Source: Trinickia soli
GTDB lineage: Bacteria > Pseudomonadota > Gammaproteobacteria > Burkholderiales > Burkholderiaceae
Length of the DNA stretch: 64,000 nucleotides
Assembly: GCF_002879855.1 (NCBI RefSeq)
Contig: NZ_PNYB01000002.1
Coordinates: 330,837 to 394,836 of the forward strand
Reading direction: 5' to 3'
This document shows, piece by piece, positions 17,315 to 27,098 of the stretch. The notes below the pieces were generated by a model. The model ran no database searches. It saw nothing but the letters and a program-made list of their open reading frames with translations, and was not told the origin of the DNA. Position 1 is the stretch's first letter. Each line of letters starts with the position of its first letter. Both the position numbers and the translations under genes were made by a program.

Positions 17315-20300
17315 ATGTCGCAAACCGCCAGCTCATCCGCCACGCCTACTCTACCGCTCGCACTCGTGAAAGCCGGTCAACGCTTTGCGTTCGACGGCAC
17401 GCACGGCTCGTCCGACGCCCTGCTGATCGCGCGCTATAGCGAGGCCGCGCGCGCCCAAGGGCTGCCCGCACAGTCGCCCAAAGGGCGTACACCGCTGCTC
17501 GCCGTCGTCTGCGCCAGCGCCGTCGATGCGCAACGGCTCGCCCTGGAGATCCCCTGGTTCGCGCCGGATGCCCGTGTGCGCCTGCTGCCCGACTGGGAAA
17601 CGCTGCCGTACGACACGTTTTCGCCGCATCAGGATCTCGTTTCCGAGCGGTTGGCGACGCTGCACGATCTGGGCGAAGGCCGCTGCGACATCCTGCTCGT
17701 GCCGGCCACGACCGCGCTCTATCGCATGCCGCCGGCCGCATTCCTCGCCGCATACACGTTCTCTTTCGCACAGGGGGAACGGCTCGACGAGGCCAAGCTC
17801 AAAGCGCAGCTGACGCTGGCCGGCTACGAGCACGTCAGCCAGGTCGTGCGACCGGGCGAGTACTGCGTGCGCGGCTCGCTGATCGACCTCTTTCCGATGG
17901 GCTCGCCGCTGCCGTATCGGATCGATTTGTTCGACGATCAGGTGGACTCGATCCGCGCCTTCGATCCGGACACGCAGCGCAGCCTCTATCCCGTGCGGGA
18001 CGTACGTCTGCTGCCGGGCCGCGAATTTCCGTTCGACGAAGCGGCGCGTACCGCTTTTCGCAGCCGCTGGCGCGAGGTGTTCGAAGGCGACCCGAGCCGC
18101 TCGTCGATCTATAAGGACATCGGCAACGGCGTGCCGTCGGCCGGCATCGAGTACTACCTGCCGCTCTTCTTCGACGAAACGGCCACACTGTTTCACTACC
18201 TGCCCGAGGGCGCGCAACTGGCCTTCGTCGGCGATCTCGACGGCGCGATCCGCCGCTTCACGCTCGATACGAAGCAGCGCTACAACTTCCTCTCGCACGA
18301 CCGCGAGCGGCCCATCCTCGAACCGCAGCGCCTGTTCCTTTCCGACGACGATTTCTACACCCTCGCCAAGCCGTTCGCGCGGCTCGTGCTGCCGGCCAAC
18401 GGCGACAGCGCCTGGTCCGCGGCGTTGCCTTCGCTCGCAATCGATCGGCACGCCGACGATCCGGTCGCCGCATTGCGTCGCTATGTCGAAGGCAGCGAGC
18501 GGCGCGTGCTCGTCGCAGCCGAATCGGCCGGCCGGCGCGAAACGATCGCGCAGTTGTTGGCCGAGCATGGCCTGCGCCCGGCCGCGGTCGACAGCTTCGC
18601 CGATTGGCTGACGAGCGACGAGCGCTTCACGCTCGGCGTCGCGCCGCTGACGACCGGTTTTTCGCTGCCGGGCGAGAACGTGGCCATCGTCACGGAAACC
18701 GAGCTTTACGGCGCACTCGCGCGCCGCGCGGGGCGGCGTCGCCAGGAGCAGGCCAGCAGTGTCGATTCGATGGTGCGCGACCTTTCCGAGCTCAAGGTCG
18801 GCGACCCGGTCGTGCATGCGCAGCACGGCATCGGCCGCTACATGGGCCTCGTGACGATGGATCTCGGCGAAGGCGAAACCGAGTTTCTGCACCTTGAATA
18901 CGCGAGCGACAGCAAGCTTTATGTGCCCGTGGCGCAGTTGCACGTCATCTCGCGCTACAGCGGCGCCGACCCCGAAAGCGCCCCGCTCCATGCACTGGGC
19001 TCGGGCCAGTGGGAAAAGGCCAAGCGCAAGGCCGCGCAGCAGATCCGCGATACGGCCGCAGAACTGCTGAACCTTTATGCGCGGCGTGCAGCGCGCGAAG
19101 GTCACGCGTTCAAACTCGAACCGCGCGACTACGCGAAGTTCGCCGAGAGCTTCGGCTTCGAAGAAACACCCGACCAGGCTGCGGCGATCGCCGCGGTGAT
19201 CGGCGACATGACTGCGGGGCGCCCGATGGATCGCCTCGTGTGCGGCGATGTCGGCTTCGGCAAGACCGAAGTCGCCCTGCGCGCCGCCTTTATCGCCGTC
19301 ATGGCGGGCAAACAGGTGGCCCTGCTTGCACCGACGACGCTGCTCGCCGAGCAGCACACGCAGACCTTTACCGACCGCTTTGCCGATTGGCCTGTGCGCA
19401 TCGCCGAGCTCTCGCGCTTCAAGTCGACCAAGGAGGTGAATGCGGCGATCGAGCAGATCAACGACGGCTCGATCGACATCGTCATCGGCACACACAAACT
19501 GCTGTCGTCAGACGTGCACTTCAAACGTCTGGGCCTCGTCATCATCGATGAGGAACACCGTTTCGGCGTTCGGCAGAAAGAAGCGCTGAAGGCGCTGCGC
19601 GCCGAAGTGGACGTGCTGACGCTGACCGCGACGCCGATTCCACGTACGCTCGGCATGGCGCTGGAAGGTTTGCGCGATTTTTCCGTCATCGCGACCGCGC
19701 CGCAAAAGCGGCTCGCCATCAAGACGTTCGTGCGGCGCGAAGAAGACGGCGTCATTCGCGAAGCGATGCTGCGCGAGCTCAAGCGCGGCGGCCAGGTCTA
19801 CTTCCTGCACAACGAAGTCGAAACGATCGAGAACAGGCGCGCGATGCTCGAAGCGCTCGTGCCCGAAGCACGCATCGCGGTGGCGCACGGCCAAATGCAC
19901 GAGCGCGAGCTCGAGCGCGTCATGCGCGATTTCGTCGCGCAGCGTGCAAACGTGCTGCTTTGCACCACCATCATCGAAACCGGTATCGATGTGCCGAGTT
20001 CGAACACGATCATCATCCATCGCGCCGACAAGTTCGGTCTTGCGCAATTGCACCAGCTGCGCGGGCGCGTCGGTCGTTCTCATCACCAGGCCTACGCCTA
20101 TTTGCTCGTACATGACCCGCAAGGGCTCACGAAACAGGCGCAGCGGCGGCTCGAAGCGATTCAGCAGATGGAAGAACTCGGCTCGGGCTTTTACCTTGCC
20201 ATGCACGACCTCGAGATCCGCGGCACGGGCGAGGTGCTGGGCGACAAGCAATCGGGCGAAATTCACGAGATCGGGTTTCAGCTCTATTCCGACATGCTCG

Positions 20301-20827
20301 CGGACGCGGTCAGGGCACTCAAGAACGGGCAGGAGCCGGACCTCACGGCGCCGCTGGCGGCAACCACCGAAATCAACCTGCATGCGCCGGCGATTCTGCC
20401 GGCCGACTACTGCGGCGATGTGCAGGAACGCCTCTCGATCTACAAGCGGCTCGCGAGCTGCGAGACGAGCGATTCGATCGACGACATTCAAGAAGAACTC
20501 ATCGATCGCTTCGGCAAGCTACCGCCGCAAGCATATGCACTCGTGGAAACGCATCGATTGCGGCTCACCGCGAAGCCGCTCGGCATTTCGAAGATCGATG
20601 CGGGCGAGAACGCGATCAGCCTGCAATTCGTCCCGAACCCGCCGATCGACGCCATGCGCATCATCGAAATGGTGCAGAAGCACAAGCACATCAAGCTCGC
20701 GGGCCAGGACAAACTGCGCATCGAAACGCGTAGCCCCGACCTTTCGGTGCGCCTGTCCACCGTGAAGGAATCGCTGCGTGCGCTCGGGGCGCCCGCACGT
20801 CAAAACGCCCCCGCGGCAACCCGGTAG
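17315..20827 (+). CDS. mfd: transcription-repair coupling factor (Mfd)
   Basis: The 1170-residue ATP-dependent translocase removes stalled RNA polymerase at lesions and recruits UvrA. The order is UvrB-like N-terminal module, RNA-polymerase-interacting domain (around VGDPVVHAQHGIGRYMGL), then a RecG-like motor. The motor has Walker A GDVGFGKTEVALRAAF near residue 642, DEEHRFGVRQKE near 743 and the TRG-like QLRGRVGRSHHQAYAYLL. The C-terminal TRCF domain (ISKIDAGENAISLQF...) is complete. ATG 17315 has no strong ribosome site. A very long open frame on the opposite strand inside it is a codon-bias shadow. Confidence 0.97.
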   Translation: MSQTASSSATPTLPLALVKAGQRFAFDGTHGSSDALLIARYSEAARAQGLPAQSPKGRTPLLAVVCASAVDAQRLALEIPWFAPDARVRLLPDWETLPYDTFSPHQDLVSERLATLHDLGEGRCDILLVPATTALYRMPPAAFLAAYTFSFAQGERLDEAKLKAQLTLAGYEHVSQVVRPGEYCVRGSLIDLFPMGSPLPYRIDLFDDQVDSIRAFDPDTQRSLYPVRDVRLLPGREFPFDEAARTAFRSRWREVFEGDPSRSSIYKDIGNGVPSAGIEYYLPLFFDETATLFHYLPEGAQLAFVGDLDGAIRRFTLDTKQRYNFLSHDRERPILEPQRLFLSDDDFYTLAKPFARLVLPANGDSAWSAALPSLAIDRHADDPVAALRRYVEGSERRVLVAAESAGRRETIAQLLAEHGLRPAAVDSFADWLTSDERFTLGVAPLTTGFSLPGENVAIVTETELYGALARRAGRRRQEQASSVDSMVRDLSELKVGDPVVHAQHGIGRYMGLVTMDLGEGETEFLHLEYASDSKLYVPVAQLHVISRYSGADPESAPLHALGSGQWEKAKRKAAQQIRDTAAELLNLYARRAAREGHAFKLEPRDYAKFAESFGFEETPDQAAAIAAVIGDMTAGRPMDRLVCGDVGFGKTEVALRAAFIAVMAGKQVALLAPTTLLAEQHTQTFTDRFADWPVRIAELSRFKSTKEVNAAIEQINDGSIDIVIGTHKLLSSDVHFKRLGLVIIDEEHRFGVRQKEALKALRAEVDVLTLTATPIPRTLGMALEGLRDFSVIATAPQKRLAIKTFVRREEDGVIREAMLRELKRGGQVYFLHNEVETIENRRAMLEALVPEARIAVAHGQMHERELERVMRDFVAQRANVLLCTTIIETGIDVPSSNTIIIHRADKFGLAQLHQLRGRVGRSHHQAYAYLLVHDPQGLTKQAQRRLEAIQQMEELGSGFYLAMHDLEIRGTGEVLGDKQSGEIHEIGFQLYSDMLADAVRALKNGQEPDLTAPLAATTEINLHAPAILPADYCGDVQERLSIYKRLASCETSDSIDDIQEELIDRFGKLPPQAYALVETHRLRLTAKPLGISKIDAGENAISLQFVPNPPIDAMRIIEMVQKHKHIKLAGQDKLRIETRSPDLSVRLSTVKESLRALGAPARQNAPAATR

Positions 20828-20931
20828 CGTTGCCCGATGGCGCACCGCACAAATATCAACCTGTGCGATCGCTTGGGTCCGGTCGTGTTTTTTCGGTATG
20901 ATCGGACCACTTAAAAAGCGGGAGCTTCGCC

Positions 20932-22191
20932 ATGTCGCAGGATGTTGAAACGGCGCACTTGTCTTCTCCTTCTCCGGCTTCCCCGCCGGCCTCGCCTTCC
21001 GCCGCATCCTCTGCGCGTTCGCCGCTGAGCTTGTCCTGGGTCGAGCGGCTCGTATCGATCGATACGACGAGCCGCGTCCCGAACATCGGCTTGATCGAAA
21101 TGGTGCGTGACGCCCTGGCGACGCTGGGCATCGCCTCGACATTGACGCACGACGATCGGGGCCAATGGGCAAACCTGTTCGCGACGATCCCCGCACACGA
21201 CGGTGCGACTCACGGCGGCGTCGTGCTGTCCGGTCATACCGATGTCGTCCCCGTTGACGGCCAGGCGTGGGACAGCGATCCGTTCAAGCCGCAGGTGCGC
21301 GAGGGTCGTCTGTACGGCCGCGGCACCTGCGATATGAAGGGCTTCATTGGCGCAGCACTCGCCCTCGTGCCCGAGATGCAGGCGACGCGGCTTGCCAAAC
21401 CGATTCATCTCGCGCTTTCCTTCGACGAAGAAGTTGGCTGCACGGGTGCGCCCTACATGATCGCCGACTTGCAGCGGCGTGGGCTCACCCCCGAAGGCTG
21501 CATCGTCGGCGAGCCGACGAGCATGCGTCCGATCATTGCGCATAAGGGCATCAACGCTTACCGCTGTTGCGTACGTGGTCATGCAGCGCACTCGTCGCTG
21601 ACGCCAAAGGGTTTGAACGCAATCGAGTACGCTGCGCGGCTGATTTGCCACATCCGCGACCTCGCCGACGAAATGCGTCGCGACGGCCCCTTCGACGAGT
21701 ACTACGACGTGCCGTTCACGACGGCTCAAACCAGCACGATCGAAGGTGGCAACGCGATCAATACCGTGCCGGCCGAGTGCCGGTTCGGCTTCGAGTTCCG
21801 CAATCTGCCCACGCTCGATCCCGAGGCGGTATTCACACGCATCCAACGCTACGCGCACGAGACGCTGCTGCCGCAAATGCGGCGCGAACATCCGAACGCG
21901 GCCATCGAGTTCACCAAGATCGCCGCGGCGCCCGGTCTCGACGCCTCCGAGCAAGCCGCGATCACCGAACTCGTGCGCGCGCTGACGGCCAATCGCGAAA
22001 CGCGCAAAGTTGCGTATGGCACCGAGGCGGGGCTGTTCGCGCGCGCCGGTGTGCCGAGCATCGTCTGCGGGCCTGGCGACATCGAGCAGGCGCACAAGCC
22101 CAACGAGTACGTGGAACTTGCGCAACTCGCGGCCTGCGAAGACTTCCTGCGCAAGTTCATCCACAGCATGTCGGTCGACGCGCACGCATAG
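20932..22191 (+). CDS. argE: acetylornithine deacetylase
   Basis: This 419-residue M20-family metallohydrolase converts N-acetylornithine to ornithine in arginine synthesis. Motifs are VVLSGHTDVVPVDGQAW, GRGTCDMKGFIGAAL and the catalytic Glu pair in SFDEEVGCTGA, then GEPTSM. The dimerisation domain carries KGINAYRCCVRGHAAHSS. ATG 20932 follows GGGAGCTTCGCC. The first 30 or so residues are a Ser/Pro/Ala-rich tail before SLSWVERLVSIDTTSRVPN, longer than most ArgE proteins. TATGAT at 20898-20903 is a plausible -10. The dehydratase gene follows 37 bases later. Confidence 0.93.
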   Translation: MSQDVETAHLSSPSPASPPASPSAASSARSPLSLSWVERLVSIDTTSRVPNIGLIEMVRDALATLGIASTLTHDDRGQWANLFATIPAHDGATHGGVVLSGHTDVVPVDGQAWDSDPFKPQVREGRLYGRGTCDMKGFIGAALALVPEMQATRLAKPIHLALSFDEEVGCTGAPYMIADLQRRGLTPEGCIVGEPTSMRPIIAHKGINAYRCCVRGHAAHSSLTPKGLNAIEYAARLICHIRDLADEMRRDGPFDEYYDVPFTTAQTSTIEGGNAINTVPAECRFGFEFRNLPTLDPEAVFTRIQRYAHETLLPQMRREHPNAAIEFTKIAAAPGLDASEQAAITELVRALTANRETRKVAYGTEAGLFARAGVPSIVCGPGDIEQAHKPNEYVELAQLAACEDFLRKFIHSMSVDAHA

Positions 22192-22228
22192 CGCACAGCG
22201 ATCGCCCTCTACCGAGGTGCCTCGAGCC

Positions 22229-23242
22229 ATGTCTACCGCCATTCCGCAACCGACCAATCGCACGATCGATGCGGAGCCGATCCCGACGCTCGACGCGATC
22301 GCCACGCAGCACTTCGCGCTGACGCCCTGGGTGTTGCGCACGCCCGTGTTCGAGCGCCACGATTTTCCGTCGCTCGAAGGCACGGCGATCAACTTCAAGT
22401 TCGAATTGCTGCAAGCGAGCGGAACGTTCAAAGCGCGCGGCGCCTTCACGAATCTGCTCGCGCTCGACGCCGCGCAGCGCAGCGTCGGCGTGACCTGCGT
22501 CTCGGGCGGCAATCATGCGGCTGCCGTCGCCTACGCGGCGATGCGGCTCGGCGTCAGCGCGAAAGTCGTCGTCTTCCGCACGACGACACCGACGCGGATC
22601 GACTTGTGCAAACAGTATCGCGCCGAAGTCGTCGTGGCCGAGACGCCGGCGGAAGCGTTCGACATCGTGCGCCGCATCGAAGCCGAGGAAGGCCGTTTCT
22701 TCATCCATCCGTTCAACGGCTATCGAACCGTGCTGGGCACCGCCACGCTCGGCTACGAATGGGCCACGCAAACGCCCGACCTCGACGCCGTGATCGTGCC
22801 CATAGGCGGCGGCGGGCTTGCCGCCGGCGTCTCGACTGCCCTGCGCCTCGCCAACCCTCGCGTACATGTCTATGGTGTCGAGCCCGAAGGGGCCGATGCG
22901 ATGGGCAAAAGCTTTGCCGCCAATCACACGATCAAAATGGGCGCGATGCATTCGATCGCCGATTCGCTGATGGCCCCGCACACGGAGCAATACAGCTACG
23001 AACTCTGTCGCCGCCATATCGATCGGCTGGTGACCGTCTCCGACGATGCGTTGCGCTCGGCCATGCTCAAGCTCTTCACGCAGTTGAAAATCGCGGTGGA
23101 GCCAGCCTGTGCAGCCGCCACCGCTGCGCTGCTCGGGCCGTTGCGCGAAACGCTGCAAGGCAGGCGCGTAGGCGTGCTGCTGTGCGGCTCGAATACCGAT
23201 GCGGCCACCTTCGCAGCGCACGTCCAAAACGCGCAGGGATAA
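22229..23242 (+). CDS. PLP-dependent threonine/serine dehydratase family protein
   Basis: The 337-residue fold-type II PLP enzyme has the lysine motif QASGTFKARGAF (lysine that binds PLP), SGGNHAAAVAYAA, and the phosphate-binding glycine loop PIGGGGLAAGV. These are the marks of catabolic threonine/serine dehydratases, which give 2-oxobutyrate or pyruvate plus ammonia. There is no regulatory ACT domain. ATG 22229 (MSTAIPQPTNRTID) is chosen over a longer frame that would run back into argE. It is probably co-transcribed with argE. Serine racemase or threo-hydroxyaspartate dehydratase are alternative activities. Confidence 0.87.
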   Translation: MSTAIPQPTNRTIDAEPIPTLDAIATQHFALTPWVLRTPVFERHDFPSLEGTAINFKFELLQASGTFKARGAFTNLLALDAAQRSVGVTCVSGGNHAAAVAYAAMRLGVSAKVVVFRTTTPTRIDLCKQYRAEVVVAETPAEAFDIVRRIEAEEGRFFIHPFNGYRTVLGTATLGYEWATQTPDLDAVIVPIGGGGLAAGVSTALRLANPRVHVYGVEPEGADAMGKSFAANHTIKMGAMHSIADSLMAPHTEQYSYELCRRHIDRLVTVSDDALRSAMLKLFTQLKIAVEPACAAATAALLGPLRETLQGRRVGVLLCGSNTDAATFAAHVQNAQG

Positions 23243-23259
23243 GGCACACGCTATGGAAC

Positions 23260-23294
23260 TTATCCCCAGTTTTTGTTGACAGACCTGTTGATAA
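23260..23294. repeat. 35-bp element with facing DnaA-box-like nonamers (copy 1)
   Basis: TTATCCCCA on the plus strand (23260-23268) faces TTATCAACA on the minus strand (23286-23294), 17 bases apart. Each differs from the DnaA box TTATCCACA by one base. The centre holds TGTTGACAGACC. A second copy at 27313-27347 has the same length and spacing and matches at 26 of 35 positions. The element lies between the end of the dehydratase gene and the end of the patatin gene. Confidence 0.6.
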
Positions 23295-23394
23295 GCTTTG
23301 GGCGATCGCGCTAAGCGGTTGTACACACAACGATTTTTTTGGCGCGCCTTGTTCGTGACGGATCGGAGCAATCTCGCGCCCGCAAGGCCCGCAT

Positions 23395-24543
23395 TCAGTC
23401 GCCATGTGCCTCGCGATAGACGGCAATGCCCTCCATCGGATCCATCGTTTCGCGCCAGGGAGCGCGTTCGAGCATGCGGCGGGTATCGTCATAGCCGGCG
23501 GTGCGGCGACGCGCGATCCCCGATGCGGAAAAGTCGATGTCCTTATGAAAATCGTCTTCGCCGAAACTCGGCGCATCAAGTTCGAGCACCTGCATGGTCG
23601 TGCCGCATCCCCACGCAAGAAGATCCTGAACGGCCTGCGTGTCGCGCATCGCCTCGGGAATGTATTGCTCCAGTTCGCGGATCACATGGCGCAGCCGATG
23701 AATCTGGCGCTGCCGCTCCAGGTGACTCTGCGCGCGGCTCGAATATTGGATGTCGCGCTGGCGCACCATGGCCTCGAGAATCGACTTGGGCTCGCGGCCC
23801 AACGCGGGCCAGAGCTGAACTGCGAAGATGACGGAACTGCGGCGCGGCCGATCGTCGAGCACAGCCTCGAGCGGCGTGTTCGAGTAGATGCCGCCATCCC
23901 AATACGACTCGCCATCGAGTTGTACCGAAGGAAACCCTGGCGGGAACGCAGCCGACGCCATCACATGGTCGACGCTGAGCGCCACGTCGCGATTCGTGAA
24001 GTAGCGCATCCGCGCATTGGCGACATGGACGGCGCCGACTGTCAACCGCACGGCACCGGTGTTGAGGTAGTCGAAATCGACGAGGTCGCGCAGCGTTTCG
24101 CGTAGCGGCCGTGTCGTATAAAACGACGCGAGCTCTCGCCCGAGCGGCGCTTGCACCCCCAGCCAGGCGAAGGGCGACGGGGTGAAGAACGTCGGGATGC
24201 CCTGAAGAAAAATCGAAGCGCGGCGCCACCAGTCGTCGAACGCCGGCAGCCATCCCGCCGTGGCACTGCGCGCCGCGACGCGCGACCAGAATGCGTCGAG
24301 TTGCGCGAGCCGCTCGCCGGGAGGGTTGCCGGCGATGATGGCACCGTTGACGGCGCCGATCGATGTGCCGATCACCCAGTCGGGCTCGATACCGGCTTCG
24401 TGCAGCGCCTCGTAGACGCCGACCTGATAAGCGCCGAGCGCCCCTCCGCCTTGCAGCACGAGCACGATCTGTCCGGGAATTCCGGCACGCGCCGCGCGCT
24501 CGCTCGCCACTCCGCTACGGACGCCGCTCGAATTGTCTTGCAT
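23395..24543 (-). CDS. patatin-like phospholipase family protein
   Basis: A 382-residue patatin-fold hydrolase with the Ser-Asp dyad. The oxyanion-hole glycines are GGGALG (32-37), the nucleophile is Ser61 in VIGTSIGAVNGA, and the Asp is D216 in YWDGGIYSNTPLEAV. A C-terminal extension of about 130 residues (RQRDIQYSSRAQSHLERQRQ...) is typical of the bacterial DUF3734-bearing group. No signal peptide is seen, so it is likely cytosolic or membrane-associated. These proteins can be lipid acyl hydrolases or poly(hydroxybutyrate) granule lipases. It lies downstream of the penicillin-binding protein gene on the same strand, 83 bases away. Confidence 0.88.
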   Translation of the reverse strand: MQDNSSGVRSGVASERAARAGIPGQIVLVLQGGGALGAYQVGVYEALHEAGIEPDWVIGTSIGAVNGAIIAGNPPGERLAQLDAFWSRVAARSATAGWLPAFDDWWRRASIFLQGIPTFFTPSPFAWLGVQAPLGRELASFYTTRPLRETLRDLVDFDYLNTGAVRLTVGAVHVANARMRYFTNRDVALSVDHVMASAAFPPGFPSVQLDGESYWDGGIYSNTPLEAVLDDRPRRSSVIFAVQLWPALGREPKSILEAMVRQRDIQYSSRAQSHLERQRQIHRLRHVIRELEQYIPEAMRDTQAVQDLLAWGCGTTMQVLELDAPSFGEDDFHKDIDFSASGIARRRTAGYDDTRRMLERAPWRETMDPMEGIAVYREAHGD

Positions 24544-24626
24544 TCGCCCCTCCGTCGTCTCTCGTCAATCCATCGACCAAGATACGCAGGCGAGCCATGT
24601 CTGGATGCGTCGCGCGGCGCCGTGCG

Positions 24627-27098
24627 TTACGGCCGGTTGTCCTCGAACAGATTCAGAATCTGCTTTTGCTCCTGCTTGGTCACATCGGGCGTCGCCAAGC
24701 CAGCCGGGCCGACCGTTCCGACTGCGTCGCTCGCCCCTGACCCTGCCAGCGCGCTACCGGAGTCGGTGCCAATGCTCGCGACAAAACCGTTGCCGGGCAC
24801 GCGGTCGGCCATGTAGATTTCGCCGTCGACGGTGGCGACGCCCTCGGGCATCGGCATCGGCTGGTCCGGTACGCCGCGCAACGCACGGCTCATGTAGTCG
24901 ACCCAGATCGGCAGCGCGAGCTGCGCGCCGAATTCGCGGCTTCCAAGGCTCTTCGGCTGATCGTAGCCCATCCAGGCTACGGCGACGAGCGTCGGCTGAT
25001 AGCCGGCGAACCAACCGTCCTTCGCGTCATTCGTCGTACCCGTCTTGCCTGCAAGGTCGGAACGATGCAGCACGTTCGTGCCCGCGCCCGTGCCCGCCGT
25101 CGCGACCGAATGCAGCAGGCTGTTCATGATGTAGGCATTGGCGCCGCTGATCGTACGCGGCGCATTCTGCCCTGCCACGATCGGCTGCGCTTTCGACACC
25201 GGCTGGCCTCGCGCATCGTCCACTTCGGCGATCAGATAGGGATTGACGCGGTAGCCGCCGTTGGCGAACACCGAATAAGCCGCGGCCGATTGCAACGGCG
25301 TGACCAGCCCCGCGCCGAGCGCCATCGGCAGATACGGCGGCGTCTTGTCGGCATCGAAGCCAAACCGCTGCGTCACGTAGTCTTGCGCGTACTTCGTGCC
25401 GATGTACGACAGAATGCGGATCGAGACGAGGTTCTTCGATTTTTCGAGCGCGACGCGCATCGTCATCGGCCCTTCGGGCTGATCGTCGTCCTTCGGCTCC
25501 CACGGATCGCCGCCCGGCGTGCTGGGCGGGAAATACAGCGGCGCATCGTTGATGATCGTCGCCGGCGCGAGCCCCTTCTCGAGCGACGCGGAATAGATGA
25601 ACGGCTTGAAACTCGAGCCGGGCTGACGCCACGCCTGCGTAACGTGATTGAACTTGTTCTTGTTGAAATCGAAGCCGCCCACGAGCGCACGCACGGCACC
25701 GTCTTGCGGGGCCAGCGAAACGAGCGCGCCTTCGACCTGCGGAAGCTGCGTGATCTGCCAGTTGCCCTTTGCATCGGGCATGAGGCGCACGATCGAGCCG
25801 ACGCGAATACGCTGAGCCTGCGACGCGCGTGGTCCGAGCGCGAACGCCGCGAAACGCAGGCCTTCGCCCGTCACCTTCTCGATGCCGCCGTCGACGAGCT
25901 GCACCGTCAATTCTTTCGGGCTGGCGGCCGTCACGACACCGGCGACGAGTTCGCCGTCGTCGGGGTGATCGGCGAGCGCGTCGTCGATCGCTTCGTCGCG
26001 ATCGTCGCCCGCAGCGGGCAGCTCGACGAACCCTTCGGGCCCGCGATAACCGTGACGGCGCTCATAGTCCATCACGCCCTTGCGCACAGCCCGATATGCA
26101 GCGTCCTGATCGGCCGAGTCGATCGTCGTCGTGACGGTCAGCCCGCGCGTATAGGTTTCGTCCTTGTACTGCGCATACATCATCTGCCGCACCATTTCGG
26201 CCACGTACTCGGCGTGAACGCTGTACTCCGTGCCCGCGGATTTCGTGTGAATCGGCTCCTTGACGGCCTCGTCGTACTGCGCCTGCGTGATGTACCCCAG
26301 TTCGAACATCCGCTTCAGGATGTATTCCTGGCGAATCTTCGCGCGCTTCGGATTGACCACCGGGTTGTAGGCCGATGGCGCCTTCGGCAGCCCGGCCAGC
26401 ATCGCCGCCTCGGCGAGCGAGATGTTCTTCAGATCCTTGCCGAAGTACACGCGTGCGGCCGCCGCAAACCCGTACGCGCGCTCACCGAGATAAATCTGAT
26501 TCATGTAGAGCTCGAGAATTTGATCTTTCGTGAGCGCCCGCTCGATTTTGTAGGCGAGCATCATTTCGTAGATCTTGCGCGTGTAGGTCTTTTCGCTCGA
26601 CAGGAAGAAGTTGCGAGCCACCTGCATCGTGATCGTGCTCGCGCCTTGCGAGGCGCCGCCGTGCAACAGATCGGCCGTGCCGGCGCGCAGGATGCCGATG
26701 AAATCGACGCCGCCATGCTCATAGAAACGGTAATCCTCGATCGCGAGCACCGCCTTCTTCATCACATCGGGAATATCGGCAAAGCGGACCAGGCTGCGCC
26801 GCTCTTCGCCGAATTCGCCGATCAGCACGTGATCGGCGGTATAGACCCGCAGCGGCACCTTCGGGCGATAGTCGGTCAGCGCATCGAGCGAAGGCAACTG
26901 CGGCGCCATGACGATGAGCGCGTAACCGACGATCAACGCGCCGACCACGGCCGCGGTGGCAACGAGGCCCGCGAACGCCAGCACAATCCGGCCGCCGAGC
27001 GAACGGCTTGCGCTTCGGGGGCTTCGGTTGGCAGGTTGGGAGGGGACTCGGTCGTCGGCCGAGCGGCCATCGGAAGGTGGTCGTTTAATGATAGGCAT
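24627..27098 (-). CDS. mrcA: penicillin-binding protein 1A (bifunctional transglycosylase/transpeptidase)
   Basis: An 823-residue class A PBP with one membrane anchor (residues 37-62). The GT51 domain has the catalytic Glu121 in AIEDYRFYEHGGVD, then GASTITMQVARNFFLS. An OB-like insert follows around 380-440. The transpeptidase carries SSFK (Ser495), SKN (554-556) and KTGTT (685-689). It polymerises and crosslinks peptidoglycan in the periplasm. The start MPIIKRPPSDG fits a long basic cytosolic tail. It ends at 24627, and the patatin gene starts 83 bases further on. Confidence 0.95.
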   Translation of the reverse strand: MPIIKRPPSDGRSADDRVPSQPANRSPRSASRSLGGRIVLAFAGLVATAAVVGALIVGYALIVMAPQLPSLDALTDYRPKVPLRVYTADHVLIGEFGEERRSLVRFADIPDVMKKAVLAIEDYRFYEHGGVDFIGILRAGTADLLHGGASQGASTITMQVARNFFLSSEKTYTRKIYEMMLAYKIERALTKDQILELYMNQIYLGERAYGFAAAARVYFGKDLKNISLAEAAMLAGLPKAPSAYNPVVNPKRAKIRQEYILKRMFELGYITQAQYDEAVKEPIHTKSAGTEYSVHAEYVAEMVRQMMYAQYKDETYTRGLTVTTTIDSADQDAAYRAVRKGVMDYERRHGYRGPEGFVELPAAGDDRDEAIDDALADHPDDGELVAGVVTAASPKELTVQLVDGGIEKVTGEGLRFAAFALGPRASQAQRIRVGSIVRLMPDAKGNWQITQLPQVEGALVSLAPQDGAVRALVGGFDFNKNKFNHVTQAWRQPGSSFKPFIYSASLEKGLAPATIINDAPLYFPPSTPGGDPWEPKDDDQPEGPMTMRVALEKSKNLVSIRILSYIGTKYAQDYVTQRFGFDADKTPPYLPMALGAGLVTPLQSAAAYSVFANGGYRVNPYLIAEVDDARGQPVSKAQPIVAGQNAPRTISGANAYIMNSLLHSVATAGTGAGTNVLHRSDLAGKTGTTNDAKDGWFAGYQPTLVAVAWMGYDQPKSLGSREFGAQLALPIWVDYMSRALRGVPDQPMPMPEGVATVDGEIYMADRVPGNGFVASIGTDSGSALAGSGASDAVGTVGPAGLATPDVTKQEQKQILNLFEDNRP

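Noticed and set aside
17351..19495. 714-codon open frame on the minus strand inside mfd
   Set aside because: It is antisense to a fully conserved Mfd sequence. It arises from GC-rich codon bias and has no family-like motifs or ribosome site.
20911..22512. 533-codon minus-strand frame opposite argE
   Set aside because: Antisense shadow of argE, which has its full M20 motifs.
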